NCBI RefSeq assembly: GCF_000147815.2
Contig: NC_015957.1
Span: 4,030,001 to 4,094,000 of the forward strand
Reading direction: 5' to 3'
DNA: 64,000 nt
From: Streptomyces violaceusniger Tu 4113
GTDB taxonomy: Bacteria; Actinomycetota; Actinomycetes; Streptomycetales; Streptomycetaceae
In this document: piece after piece, positions 41,984 to 50,120 of the stretch
How the letters are laid out: each line of letters begins with the position of its first letter
How positions within the stretch are numbered: position 1 is the stretch's first letter
Translations under genes and position numbers: made by a program
Notes under the pieces: generated by a model
Told to the model about the DNA's origin: nothing
Database searches by the model: none
What the model saw: the letters and a program-made list of their open reading frames with translations, nothing else

Positions 41984-42769
41984 ATGGACAACAAGGCGCC
42001 GTACGTCCCCGGCCACGGCCTCCTTACCGGCCGCACGGCCGTCATCACCGCTGCCGCGGGCGCCGGAATCGGGGGCGCCACGGCCCGGCGGTTCCTCGAG
42101 GAGGGCGCGCGGGTCGTGCTCGGCGACGCCCATGGGCGCCGGCTCAAGGAGACGGTGGCCGCGCTCGCCGAGGAGTTCGGGGAGGAACGGGTCGCCGGAT
42201 GCGCCAGCGATGTGACCGACGAGGCCCAGATCGCCGCGCTGTACGACCTCGCCGAGGAGCGCCACGGACGGCTGGACGCGGTGGTCAACAACGCCGGGCT
42301 CGGCGGCACCGCCCTGCTGACCGAGATGACCGACGAGCAGTGGGACAAGGTCATCGACGTCACCCTGAACGGCACCTTCCGCTGCACCCGCGCCGCGCTG
42401 CGCCGGATGAAGGCCGGCGGCCACGGCGGGGTGGTGGTCAACAACGCCTCGGTCGTCGGCTGGCGCGCCCAGGCCGGCCAGGCCCACTACGCGGCGGCCA
42501 AGGCGGGCGTCATGGCGCTCACCCGCTGCGCCGCGGTCGAGGCCGCCGCGTACCGGGTGCGGGTCAACGCGGTCTCGCCGAGCCTGGCCATGCATCCGCA
42601 TCTGGTGAAGGTCACCACCCCCGAACTGCTGGCCGGGCTCACCGAGCGCGAGGCGTTCGGCCGGTACGCCGAGCCCTGGGAGGTGGCCAACGTCATCGTC
42701 TTCCTGGCCAGCGGCTACTCGTCGTACATGACCGGCGAGACGGTATCCGTGAGCAGCCAGCACGCATGA
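41984..42769 (+). CDS. ipdF: IpdF-like short-chain dehydrogenase (5-hydroxy-HIP reductase family)
   Basis: 261-aa classical SDR. GLLTGRTAVITAAAGAGIGG holds the cofactor loop, NNAGLGG the structural Asn, and the active site is Ser in NNASVVGW with YAAAKAG; the end, SYMTGETVSVSSQ, closely matches mycobacterial IpdF as remembered. Family role: oxidoreduction at the C5 hydroxyl/keto group of the steroid-derived indane propionate (HIP) in C/D-ring breakdown. The ATG is one codon after a GTG that could also serve. First gene of an operon with the KstR2- and FadA6-like genes. Confidence 0.85.
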   Translation: MDNKAPYVPGHGLLTGRTAVITAAAGAGIGGATARRFLEEGARVVLGDAHGRRLKETVAALAEEFGEERVAGCASDVTDEAQIAALYDLAEERHGRLDAVVNNAGLGGTALLTEMTDEQWDKVIDVTLNGTFRCTRAALRRMKAGGHGGVVVNNASVVGWRAQAGQAHYAAAKAGVMALTRCAAVEAAAYRVRVNAVSPSLAMHPHLVKVTTPELLAGLTEREAFGRYAEPWEVANVIVFLASGYSSYMTGETVSVSSQHA

Positions 42770-42784
42770 GGCGAGAATGAGAAC

Positions 42785-43456
42785 GTGCCGAATTCCATCA
42801 GGACCAGCGCTTCCACCGGAAACAGTGCGAAGAAGAGCGAGAAGAAGACGACCGTGAGCCCGTCCCCCGAGCGGCGGCGCGAACTGCTCTCGACCGCGGC
42901 GGAGGTCTTCGCCGCCCAGGGGTACAACGCGACCACCGTCCGCCGGATCGCGGACGAGGCGGGGATGCTCGCGGGCAGCCTCTACTACCACTTCGACTCC
43001 AAGGAGTCGATGGTCGACGAGATCCTCTCCACCTTCCTGGACGAGCTCTGGGCCGGATACGAGGCGGTGCTCGGCGCCGGACTCGGCCCCCGGGAGACCG
43101 TCGAGGCACTTGTCACCGAGTCCTTCCGGGAGATCGACCGGCACCGCGCCGCCGTCGCGATCTACCAGAAGGAGTCCAGGCACCTGTCCGCCCAGCCGCG
43201 CTTCGGCTATCTCACCGAGTCGCAGCGGAGGTTCGAGCGGGCCTGGCTGGGCGCGCTGGAGCGCGGAGTGGCCGAGGGGGTCTTCCGCGCCGACCTCGAC
43301 ATCCGACTGGCGTACCGCTTTCTGCGCGACACCGTATGGGTCGCCGCCTCGTGGTACCGGCCGGGCGGACAGCACAGCCCCGAGGAGATCGCCCGCCAGT
43401 ACCTGTCGATGGTCCTGGACGGCATCACTCCGCGAGAGCGGCAAGAGCGACCGTAA
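42785..43456 (+). CDS. kstR2: KstR2-like TetR-family repressor
   Basis: 223 aa. HTH region ATTVRRIADEAGMLAGSLYY; ligand domain with VAIYQKESRHLSAQPRFGYL and YRFLRDTVWVAASWYRPGG, both close to mycobacterial KstR2 as I remember it. KstR2 represses the HIP regulon and is released by HIP-CoA. The GTG at 42785 adds a polar Lys/Ser-rich tail; a GTG at 42854 (SPSPERRRELL) matches the start of known KstR2 proteins better in length, so the true start is uncertain. It should bind the box at 41948-41967, 15 bp gene spacing to ipdF. Confidence 0.87.
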   Translation: MPNSIRTSASTGNSAKKSEKKTTVSPSPERRRELLSTAAEVFAAQGYNATTVRRIADEAGMLAGSLYYHFDSKESMVDEILSTFLDELWAGYEAVLGAGLGPRETVEALVTESFREIDRHRAAVAIYQKESRHLSAQPRFGYLTESQRRFERAWLGALERGVAEGVFRADLDIRLAYRFLRDTVWVAASWYRPGGQHSPEEIARQYLSMVLDGITPRERQERP

Positions 43457-43490
43457 AACCGTCATGACGTGAGGAACTCAAGGAGCTGAC

Positions 43491-44648
43491 ATGCCCGAGG
43501 CATACATCGTCGAAGCCGTGAGGACGCCGGTGGGGCGGCGGAAGGGCGGGCTCGCCTCCGTCCACCCCGCCGACCTCGGCGCGCACGTCCTGCGCACGCT
43601 GATGGAGCGCTCGGGCGCCGATCCGGCCGCCGTCGAGGACGTCGTCTTCGGCTGTCTGGACACCGTGGGCCCGCAGGCCGGGGACATCGCGCGCACCTGC
43701 TGGCTGGCCGCCGGGCTCCCGGAGGAGGTCCCGGGCGTGACCGTCGACCGGCAGTGCGGCTCCTCGCAGCAGGCCCTGCACTTCGCCGCGCAGGCGGTGC
43801 TCTCCGGCACCCAGGATCTGGTGGTCGCGGGCGGGGTGCAGAACATGTCGATGGTGCCCATCGGCTTCGCCAGCCGCCAGGCCGGCGAACCCCTGGGGCT
43901 GACCGAAGGCCCCTTCGCGGGCTCGGAGGGATGGCGGGCGCGCTACGGCGACCGGCCGGTCAGCCAGTTCTACGGAGCCGAGCTGATAGCCGAGAAGTGG
44001 GGCATCACCCGCGAGGCCATGGAGGAGTTCGCCCTGGGCTCGCACCAGCGGGCGCTGCGCGCGATGGACGAGGGCCGCTTCGACCGCGAGGTCGTCCCGT
44101 TCGCGGACGTCCGGATGGACGAGGGGCCGCGCCGGGACACCAGCCTGGAGAAGATGGCCGCCCTCAAGCCGCTCATGGAGGGCGGCCGGGTCACCGCCGC
44201 GCTCTCCTCACAGGTCTCCGACGGCGCCGCGGCCCTGCTGGTCGCCTCCGAACAGGCCGTACGGGAGCACGGCTTGACCCCGCGCGCCCGGGTGCACCAT
44301 CTGTCGGTGCGCGGCGAGGACCCGATCCGGATGCTGTCCGCGCCCATCCCGGCGACCGCGCACGCACTGAAGAAGACCGGCCTGACCATCGACGACATCG
44401 ACCTGGTCGAGATCAACGAGGCGTTCGCCCCCGTCGTGCTGGCCTGGCTGAAGGAGACCGGCGCCGACCCCGAACGGGTCAACGTCAACGGCGGCGCCAT
44501 CGCCCTGGGCCACCCGCTCGGCGCCACCGGCACCAAGCTGATGACAACCCTCCTGCACGAACTGGAGCGCACCGGCGGCCGTTACGGCCTGCAGACGATG
44601 TGCGAGGGGGGCGGGCAGGCCAACGTCACGATCGTCGAGCGGTTGTAG
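43491..44648 (+). CDS. fadA6: FadA6-like thiolase (acetyl-CoA acyltransferase)
   Basis: 385-aa degradative thiolase. Nucleophilic Cys in DRQCGSSQQA, NEAFAPV, His in GHPLGATG and second Cys in CEGGGQAN. In the KstR2 regulon FadA6 performs thiolytic cleavage during C/D-ring catabolism. AAGGAG precedes the ATG, 34 bp after the repressor gene. The final 63 bases around its stop codon are duplicated 156 bp downstream. Confidence 0.9.
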   Translation: MPEAYIVEAVRTPVGRRKGGLASVHPADLGAHVLRTLMERSGADPAAVEDVVFGCLDTVGPQAGDIARTCWLAAGLPEEVPGVTVDRQCGSSQQALHFAAQAVLSGTQDLVVAGGVQNMSMVPIGFASRQAGEPLGLTEGPFAGSEGWRARYGDRPVSQFYGAELIAEKWGITREAMEEFALGSHQRALRAMDEGRFDREVVPFADVRMDEGPRRDTSLEKMAALKPLMEGGRVTAALSSQVSDGAAALLVASEQAVREHGLTPRARVHHLSVRGEDPIRMLSAPIPATAHALKKTGLTIDDIDLVEINEAFAPVVLAWLKETGADPERVNVNGGAIALGHPLGATGTKLMTTLLHELERTGGRYGLQTMCEGGGQANVTIVERL

Positions 44649-44752
44649 GGGCCGTGGCCACCGGCTCGACGGACGGAGTCCGGCGCAGGCACCCGAAGCC
44701 CGTGAGGCCCTCCGGGGCCGAGCGGTGTGAGGGGGGCGTGGAGGTGGGGGTC

Positions 44753-44815
44753 GATGTGTGAGGGGGGCGGGCAGGCCGACGTCACGATTGTCGAGCGGTT
44801 GTAGGGGCCCTGGCC
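44753..44815 (+). pseudogene. Duplicated 3' end of the thiolase gene (remnant)
   Basis: 63 bp matching 44597-44659 with only four mismatches; it covers the last 17 codons, the stop and 11 bases of downstream sequence. The offset is 156 bp, so it is a local tandem duplication or what is left of a deleted second copy. It has no start codon and the first in-frame TGT replaces TGC. The spacer between the copies also repeats GTGAGGGGGGCG-like sequence. Confidence 0.85.
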
Positions 44816-44919
44816 GCTGACGAGAACTCCGACCGGACGCCTTCCCGTGGCGGCCGTGCCCGGCCCCACGGATGATGGTGCTGCTCCGAGGGGCGGACCG
44901 AAGCCGGGAGGACAGTGGC

Positions 44920-45342
44920 ATGGCGTGCGGATCGACCAAGCTCTGGAACGGCGAGGCCACCTGGTTCTGTTGTGGCAACGCCTGGGGTCCGTGCGCCTCG
45001 GCGGGCGGTGGAGCGTGCGGCACCTGCCGCTCCAGCGCCCTGCAGGCGGCCTGGCCCAACGCCTCCAAGGCGTGTTGGGACCTCACCCGGCCGGACCTGT
45101 GCGGCGAGGACATACCCCGGCGCGGCTGCGGCTCCATGATGAAGGTGCGCCATGACTGCTCGGGCGCGAGCGTCTGTGTCACCGTCAGCGACTGCGGCCC
45201 GCGCACCCGCAGCTTCTGCTCCGAGTCCACCTGCTGCGACGGGGTCTGCCGCACCAACCGCGTCATCGACCTCACCCCCGCCGCCTTCTCCGCCATCGGC
45301 AGCCTGAGCTCCGGCACCCTGCCGGTCTCCATCTTCGAATGA
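44920..45342 (+). CDS. Cysteine-rich double-psi beta-barrel (RlpA/expansin-like) protein
   Basis: 140 aa with 16 cysteines (for example WFCCGNAWGPC, ACGTC, STCCDGVC). The C-terminal half has the DPBB signature VTVSDCGP ... RVIDLTPAAFSAIGSL ... PVSIFE, as in RlpA, barwin and expansin domains, including the conserved Asp. No signal peptide is present, although so many cysteines argue for an extracellular disulphide-bonded protein. GGGAGGA stands 9 bp before the ATG; a longer frame upstream (44872) is not supported by a ribosome site. It is followed 13 bp later by a Tat-exported protein and then a MauE-like protein; the three look like one operon. Biochemical role unknown; possibly cell-wall binding. 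Confidence 0.85.
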   Translation: MACGSTKLWNGEATWFCCGNAWGPCASAGGGACGTCRSSALQAAWPNASKACWDLTRPDLCGEDIPRRGCGSMMKVRHDCSGASVCVTVSDCGPRTRSFCSESTCCDGVCRTNRVIDLTPAAFSAIGSLSSGTLPVSIFE

Positions 45343-45355
45343 GGCGGGCCCGGCC

Positions 45356-46051
45356 ATGAGCGCGTACCGAACCGGCGACCCCCTCGACCGCCGTCGCTTC
45401 CTCACCGCCGCCGCCCTCCGCGGCGCCACCGTCATCGGCACGGGAGCCCTGACCACGGGAGCCCTGAGCGCAGGAGTCCTCGGCACCGGAGTCATCGGGG
45501 CGACCGCCCTGGGCGCCGTGGACGCCGACGCCGCCTTCGCCGCACCCATCCGCCCCCTGGACCCCGCGGTCGCTGAGAGCGCCTTCGCCGAGGGGCGGAT
45601 CACCGCGATCAACCACGACGTCCTGGAGGTCGCGGGCTCCTACGGCGACCACTCCCGGGTGCGGGTCACGAACGCCACCAGCGTCTGGAAGGCCCGGGCC
45701 ACCACCGCCGCCGACATCGAGACCGGCGACGGGCTCTACGCCCGTGGCCTCCCCCTGCCCGACGGCACCCTCGCCGCCGACGCGGTGTGGGTCAACATCG
45801 TGAACCTCCACGCCACCATCCGCGGTATCGAGAAGACCCGGCTGCATCTCGCGCACGGGCAGCACGAGATCGTCGGCAACCTCATGGCGCAGACCACCAG
45901 CGCCTCGTACGGCGAGGCCTCGCCCACCGCCGATCTGTCCCGGCTCACGATCGGCCAGAGCGCCCAGGTCCTGGGCGCGTGGCGGCCGTCCGACGGCTCC
46001 GTGGACCTCGTCCGGGTCGCGGTCGCGCCCGGTGCGGGGAGGCGGCGGTGA
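45356..46051 (+). CDS. Tat-exported DUF5666-like protein
   Basis: 231 aa. Twin-arginine signal DRRRFLTAAAL followed by a long Ala/Gly/Thr hydrophobic stretch (about residues 12-55) and an AFA cleavage-like site. The mature part is two similar beta-rich repeats (GRITAINHDVLEVAG ... and IRGIEKTRLHLAHG ... GQSAQVLGAW), as in DUF5666 domains. Tat substrates are exported folded. Its gene is sandwiched between a signal-less cysteine-rich protein and a MauE-like protein (GTGA overlap with the latter), so it may carry or partner the cysteine-rich protein; that is inference. Confidence 0.82.
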   Translation: MSAYRTGDPLDRRRFLTAAALRGATVIGTGALTTGALSAGVLGTGVIGATALGAVDADAAFAAPIRPLDPAVAESAFAEGRITAINHDVLEVAGSYGDHSRVRVTNATSVWKARATTAADIETGDGLYARGLPLPDGTLAADAVWVNIVNLHATIRGIEKTRLHLAHGQHEIVGNLMAQTTSASYGEASPTADLSRLTIGQSAQVLGAWRPSDGSVDLVRVAVAPGAGRRR

Positions 46052-46950
46052 GCGCCCTGGTCTGCGCCCTCGCCCCGCTGGTGCTCGCCGGGGTGCTCGG
46101 GCCGGCCGGGGCGGGCAAGCTGTTCGGCCGGGGCACCGCCCGGCAGGCGCCCCGTACCGCGCTCGCACGGCTGCTGCGCGACGGCGGCCGGGCCGCGCTC
46201 GTCCTCCGCGCCCTCGGCGCGGTCGAACTCCTCCTCGCCGCCGCGCTGCTGGCGCCACCCGCCACCCCGCTCCCGGGGACGGCTGCCGCCCTCCTCGGCG
46301 CGGGCTTCCTCGGCTATCTCGGCTACGCCCGCACCGCCGCACCCGGCTCCTCCTGCGGCTGTACGGCACGGCAGGACGCCCCCCTCACCTGGCGCGCCTT
46401 CGCCCGCGCCGCCGCGGTTCTCGCGGGCGGGGTCGCGGCGGCCCTGGCCCAGCAGCCCTGGTGGACCGCGGCGGCCCGCCGTCCGGTCGCGGCGCTGTGC
46501 CTGGTCCTGGCCGCGGCGGCGGCCCTGACGGCCCTCTCCGCCGATCCGGACCGCCGCTGGCGGATGCCGCTGCGCCGACTGCGGCTGCGGATCGCCGGAC
46601 ATCCGCTCGCGGCGACAGGTCATCCGCTCGCGGCGACCGGACATTCGCTCGCCGCGACCGGAGCCCCGGCGGCGGTCCCGGTCGCCGCGACCGTCGAACT
46701 GCTGGAGCGCTCGCGCGCCTGGCAGAGCGCCTCCCGCGTGGTGCGCTCCGCGCTGCTGGACCACTGGGACGACGGCGGCTGGCGCATCCTCCAGTTCGCC
46801 GGGGTGCACGGCGGCGGCACGGCCGCGAGGCCCGTTCTGGTGCTCTTCGCGGTGGACGCCGCGGCCAGCCTGGACACGGTGCGCGAGCCCGCCGTCCGGG
46901 TCAGCGTCATCGACGCGGACAGCGGGGACCCGGTCGTGGCCACGGCGTGA
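46048..46950 (+). CDS. MauE-like membrane protein with C-terminal soluble extension
   Basis: 300 aa. Four or five hydrophobic helices in the first 165 residues with SSCGCTARQDAPLTWRAFAR after the third or fourth, resembling the Cys-x-Cys loop of MauE/DoxX-type proteins, which support disulphide or quinone-linked redox maturation of exported proteins. A triplicated HPLAATG segment (about 190-208) links to a soluble C-terminal domain of about 95 residues with no family I recognise. GTG start by the 4-bp overlap with the Tat protein gene, which implies coupled translation. Confidence 0.78.
   Translation: MSALVCALAPLVLAGVLGPAGAGKLFGRGTARQAPRTALARLLRDGGRAALVLRALGAVELLLAAALLAPPATPLPGTAAALLGAGFLGYLGYARTAAPGSSCGCTARQDAPLTWRAFARAAAVLAGGVAAALAQQPWWTAAARRPVAALCLVLAAAAALTALSADPDRRWRMPLRRLRLRIAGHPLAATGHPLAATGHSLAATGAPAAVPVAATVELLERSRAWQSASRVVRSALLDHWDDGGWRILQFAGVHGGGTAARPVLVLFAVDAAASLDTVREPAVRVSVIDADSGDPVVATA
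46603..46665 (+). repeat. Three tandem 21-bp repeats inside the MauE-like gene
   Basis: Units reading close to CATCCGCTCGCGGCGACAGGT encode HPLAATG, HPLAATG, HSLAATG in the linker between the membrane part and the C-terminal domain. In frame, so length variation would not disrupt the gene. Confidence 0.7.
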
Positions 46951-47194
46951 GAGGCCGGCGCTCGACGGGTAATCTGGATCAAACGAAAATTTCCTGGACA
47001 AAACGATCGAACCGCGGGGCGTCCAGCGCAGATGGGTGCCGAGGCGTACAAGGCATGGATGGACAAGCCCGACCGACACCCGTACCCGTACTGACCGACA
47101 CCCCTGCCGAGGGGGCCCGTGGCGCGCGCGCCGCCCGGTGCGCGTTCCCGCCTGCCGGGGGCTGAACCGGTGGCGCCGGTAGGGGAGTGGGTGT

Positions 47195-48055
47195 ATGTCC
47201 GAGCATCGGTCCGCGTCCGGCTCCCGGGGGCCCAGGTGGTGGCGGCGGCTGGAGGACGCGTTCCACCGGTCCGCGATCGGACGCGGATGGCGGCGGGGCA
47301 GTGATTTCGAACTGCTGCACCGCGCGATGGGCTTCGCCGCCCTGGGCTTTCTCACCCTGGTGCCCCTGCTGATCGTGGTCGCGGCGGCCGATCCGGTGGA
47401 CCGGCTCGGCTTCGCCCAGTGGCTGGCCGAGGGCCTCGGGCTCTCCTCGACCTCGCGGGGCGAGGTGCAGCAGCTGTTCGCCCCGCCCAAGCAGGCGCTG
47501 GAGTCCACCACCGCCTTCGGTCTGGCGACGCTGGCCGTCTTCAGCCTGCGCTTCGGCACGGTGCTGCAGGTCGGCTACGAGAAGGTGTGGGAGCTTCCGG
47601 CCGGCCGCTGGCACACCGCCTGGCGCCATCTGGTGTGGTTCGTGGTGCTGATCGGCTATTTGCTGCTCTCCGCCCATCTGGAGCCCGGCATCTCGCGGGT
47701 GCTGGTGGCGGTGGTGGGCACGGTGCTGTTCTTCTGGTGGTCGCAGCGGCTGCTGCTCGGCGGGCGGATCAGTTGGGGCGCCCTGCTGCCCGGCGCGCTG
47801 GCCACCGGCGTGGGGCTGCTGGGACTGCGGGTCTTCTCCCAACTGGTGTTCTCCCCGCTGATCGCCTCCAACGCCGTCTCCTACGGTCCGGTCGGCACCG
47901 TCCTGGTCGTCCAGTCCTGGCTGGTCGGCGTCGGATACGTGGTCTTCGGCGGTGCGCTGCTGGGCCGGGTGCTGTACGAGGAGTATCTGCGGATGGTGGC
48001 ATGGCGCCGTAAGCGGCGGCGCGACCAGGCCAAGGCGGCCCCACCGGCGGACTGA
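47195..48055 (+). CDS. YihY/UPF0761-family membrane protein
   Basis: 286 aa with about six membrane helices and the family features FHRSAIGRGWRRGSDFELLH, AMGFAALGFLTLVPLLIVVA and the long conserved FGTVLQVGYEKVWELPAG. YihY proteins were once called RNase BN, but no RNase activity is accepted for them; function unknown. Basic at both ends. Followed by a Mut7-C gene with 142 bp between them. Confidence 0.88.
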   Translation: MSEHRSASGSRGPRWWRRLEDAFHRSAIGRGWRRGSDFELLHRAMGFAALGFLTLVPLLIVVAAADPVDRLGFAQWLAEGLGLSSTSRGEVQQLFAPPKQALESTTAFGLATLAVFSLRFGTVLQVGYEKVWELPAGRWHTAWRHLVWFVVLIGYLLLSAHLEPGISRVLVAVVGTVLFFWWSQRLLLGGRISWGALLPGALATGVGLLGLRVFSQLVFSPLIASNAVSYGPVGTVLVVQSWLVGVGYVVFGGALLGRVLYEEYLRMVAWRRKRRRDQAKAAPPAD

Positions 48056-48197
48056 CGCCCCGGCGCCGACCGTGCGGGCGTGGCCCGCGACCATGATGCG
48101 ACGCCTCCCGCCGGTGGTCGCTTCCATGATCGTCGAGCCCGGAGCCGGATCCGAAACGCCGTCGCCCCAGGCCGGGCGCGCCTGGCATGCTGGCGGT

Positions 48198-48941
48198 GTG
48201 AACGGACCTGAGATCCACCTCAGTCTCGCCCCTGAACTGCGATTCTTCGCCGTCCCGGAGCGGCGCCGCCCCTGGACGGCCGTGGTCACCGACGGCGCCT
48301 CCACCCTCGGCCATGTCGTCGAGTCGCTCGGGGTCCCGCTCACCGAGGTCGGCCGGCTGGTGGTGAACGGTGAAGAGACCGCCGTCTCGCATGTGCCGAG
48401 CGCGGGTGAGACCGTGGAGGTGCATCCGGTCGTCCGCCCGCAGCGGGTGCCGGGCGCCCCGCTGCGCTTTCTGCTCGATGTGCACCTGGGCACGCTTGCG
48501 CGCCGGCTGCGGCTGCTGGGCGTGGACGCCGCGTACGAGAGCGAGGACATCGGCGACCCCGAGCTGGCCGCGCGCTCCGCCGCCCAGCGCCGGGTGCTGC
48601 TCTCCCGCGACCGGGGGCTGCTGCGCCGCCGTGAGCTGTGGGCCGGGGCGTATGTCTACAGCGACCGCCCCGATGAGCAACTGCGGGACGTCCTCGGCCG
48701 GTTCACCCCGAGCCTGGCGCCCTGGACCCGCTGCACCGCCTGCAACGGCACGCTGGAGGACGCCGACAAGGAGTCGGTCCGGGAGCTGCTCCAGCACGGC
48801 ACCCGGCGCACGTACGAGGTCTTCGCCCGCTGCACGGTCTGCGAGCGGGTCTACTGGCGCGGCGCCCACCACGCCCGGCTGGAGGCCATCGTGGCCGGGG
48901 CGATGGACGAGTTCGGCGACGCCCGGGCCGCCCTGTCCTGA
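48198..48941 (+). CDS. Mut7-C RNase-domain protein with N-terminal ubiquitin-like domain
   Basis: 247 aa. The N-terminal about 85 residues are a MoaD/ubiquitin-like fold (ending GETVEVHPVV), the rest a PIN-like Mut7-C domain: FLLDVHLGTLARRLRLLGVDA, LLSRDRGLLRRR, then a four-Cys zinc ribbon CTAC ... CTVC. The acidic residues expected for a PIN nuclease are present (Asp in LLDVH, Asp in SRDRG). Predicted cytosolic RNA-cleaving or RNA-binding protein. GTG start chosen by the domain boundary; a longer open frame runs back into the YihY gene. Confidence 0.85.
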   Translation: MNGPEIHLSLAPELRFFAVPERRRPWTAVVTDGASTLGHVVESLGVPLTEVGRLVVNGEETAVSHVPSAGETVEVHPVVRPQRVPGAPLRFLLDVHLGTLARRLRLLGVDAAYESEDIGDPELAARSAAQRRVLLSRDRGLLRRRELWAGAYVYSDRPDEQLRDVLGRFTPSLAPWTRCTACNGTLEDADKESVRELLQHGTRRTYEVFARCTVCERVYWRGAHHARLEAIVAGAMDEFGDARAALS

Positions 48942-48961
48942 GCGAAGCCGCCGGACAGGGC
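48930..48961. terminator. Hairpin between convergent Mut7-C and GST-like genes
   Basis: Perfect 9-bp stem GCCCTGTCC / GGACAGGGC with a 14-nt loop; it overlaps the Mut7-C stop codon and lies 21 bp from the end of the convergent gene. Confidence 0.55.
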
Positions 48962-48981
48962 GCCCGGTCCTGGACGCGAGC

Positions 48982-49827
48982 TCAGGACACGTCGTCCTGG
49001 AGGGCCTCCGGAATCGTGGTGTGGAAGGCCGGATGGGCGTGCAGCCGCCGCACATAGGCGCGCAGCCGCCCATGGCGGGAGACCCGCTGGGCCGCGTCGG
49101 CGTCCAGGCGGAGCCGGTGCTCGGTGTCGAGCTGGACGAGGGCCACCCACAGGTCCACATCGGCGGCGGTCAGCTCGTCGCCCAGTGCGTACGGTGCGGC
49201 CGCGAGCCTGCGGTCGAGCCGGCCGAGGGCGGTCAGCAGCCGCTCCAGCGCCGCGTCCCGGCACTCCGGCTCGTGCGCCGTCCCGGCCTGCCGCGCCGCA
49301 TGGGTGATGTCGTCGTCGAGGAGTTCGCGGAGGGCGTCGATGTCCGCGGCACGGGGCGCCGGGCGCAGCCGGGGACGTCCGGTTCCGCCGCCGTCACTCA
49401 GATGGCCGGCGAGGTCGCGCAGGATGTCGGGCGTGTGGTTGCTGACGACGCGTCCGGTCCAGCCGTCGCACAGCGCCGGGGCGTCCAGGGGTCCGCCGTA
49501 GCGGTGCCAGGTGGCCTCGTACGCCCCGCGCAGCGCGGCGAACGCTTCGGGGGTGTCGGCCGGGGGTCCGACGAGGGTGGTGGCGACGGTGTCCCGCAGC
49601 CCGAGCAGATCGAGGGTGATGGAGACGCGCAGCGAGAGCGGACAGCTCGCGGAGAGATAGAGCCGATAGCGATGCGGCACCGGATAGAAGCCACCGGCGA
49701 GGTCGACGCCGATGCGGCTGCGGAAGCGGTGCGGCGGAGCGGGCGGGGCGATCCGGGGGCGGGTTGTGCAGGGGTCGGGGTCGAGAAGAGCGGCAGGGCC
49801 TGAACTGACCGGAAACGTCTCGGACAT
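48982..49827 (-). CDS. Glutathionyl-hydroquinone reductase-like (Xi-class GST) protein
   Basis: 281 aa. Thioredoxin-like start with the active Cys region LYLSASCPLSLRVSITL (relatives have CPWA), then the YGGPLDAPALCDGWTGRVVSNHTPDI block typical of the YqjG/ECM4 family, and an all-alpha C-terminal GST domain. Streptomyces make mycothiol rather than glutathione, so the physiological thiol is probably different. GGAGA precedes the ATG. The 5' region contains a small upstream ORF with leader-peptide features (49980-50120). Confidence 0.82.
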   Translation of the reverse strand: MSETFPVSSGPAALLDPDPCTTRPRIAPPAPPHRFRSRIGVDLAGGFYPVPHRYRLYLSASCPLSLRVSITLDLLGLRDTVATTLVGPPADTPEAFAALRGAYEATWHRYGGPLDAPALCDGWTGRVVSNHTPDILRDLAGHLSDGGGTGRPRLRPAPRAADIDALRELLDDDITHAARQAGTAHEPECRDAALERLLTALGRLDRRLAAAPYALGDELTAADVDLWVALVQLDTEHRLRLDADAAQRVSRHGRLRAYVRRLHAHPAFHTTIPEALQDDVS

Positions 49828-49979
49828 GGCTCTCCAAGGCAAGGACGGAGCCCCGGCCCGCCGGTCTGGGCGGCGCCGATGGCGCAACGGAAGGGAAGCC
49901 CGCGCGGGGCGTTCGCCGGGACGGTGCCGGGACACACCCGACCCCGGCGCGCGGGGCCGCGCTCGGTGACCGCGTCGAT

Positions 49980-50120
49980 TCAGCCGGCTGGACTGGAGGC
50001 GCTGCAGATGCGCAGCAGATCGATGTGCAGACGCCTGGTCAGGAGGTGGCGACGGCGGAGCGGGGACCACGGCCGGGGACGCCGACGGGCGCAGTCCCCG
50101 TCGCTGTCGGTCCTGGGCAT
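49980..50120 (-). CDS. Short upstream ORF, leader-peptide-like (46 aa)
   Basis: A 46-codon ORF ending LLTRRLHIDLLRICSASS-PAG, 152 bp upstream of and in the same direction as the GST-like gene. The RRxHxDLLRxxSA core closely resembles the very short putative leader peptides that occur ahead of sulphur- and cysteine-related genes in actinobacteria. The start is uncertain: the ATG at 50120 is the nearest in-frame start, but known leaders are only 20-30 residues. It is the only recognisable content in the 563-bp gap between the GST-like and phosphatase genes. Confidence 0.45.
   Translation of the reverse strand: MPRTDSDGDCARRRPRPWSPLRRRHLLTRRLHIDLLRICSASSPAG

Noticed and set aside
44208..45332. 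374-aa minus-strand frame over the thiolase end and the DPBB gene
   Set aside because: No domain, wrong codon bias, and it is incompatible with the strong + strand genes and ribosome sites.
46951..47194. AT-richer 244-bp gap between MauE-like and YihY genes, examined for a tRNA or small RNA
   Set aside because: No cloverleaf, no CCA end, no convincing hairpin; probably just the YihY promoter.
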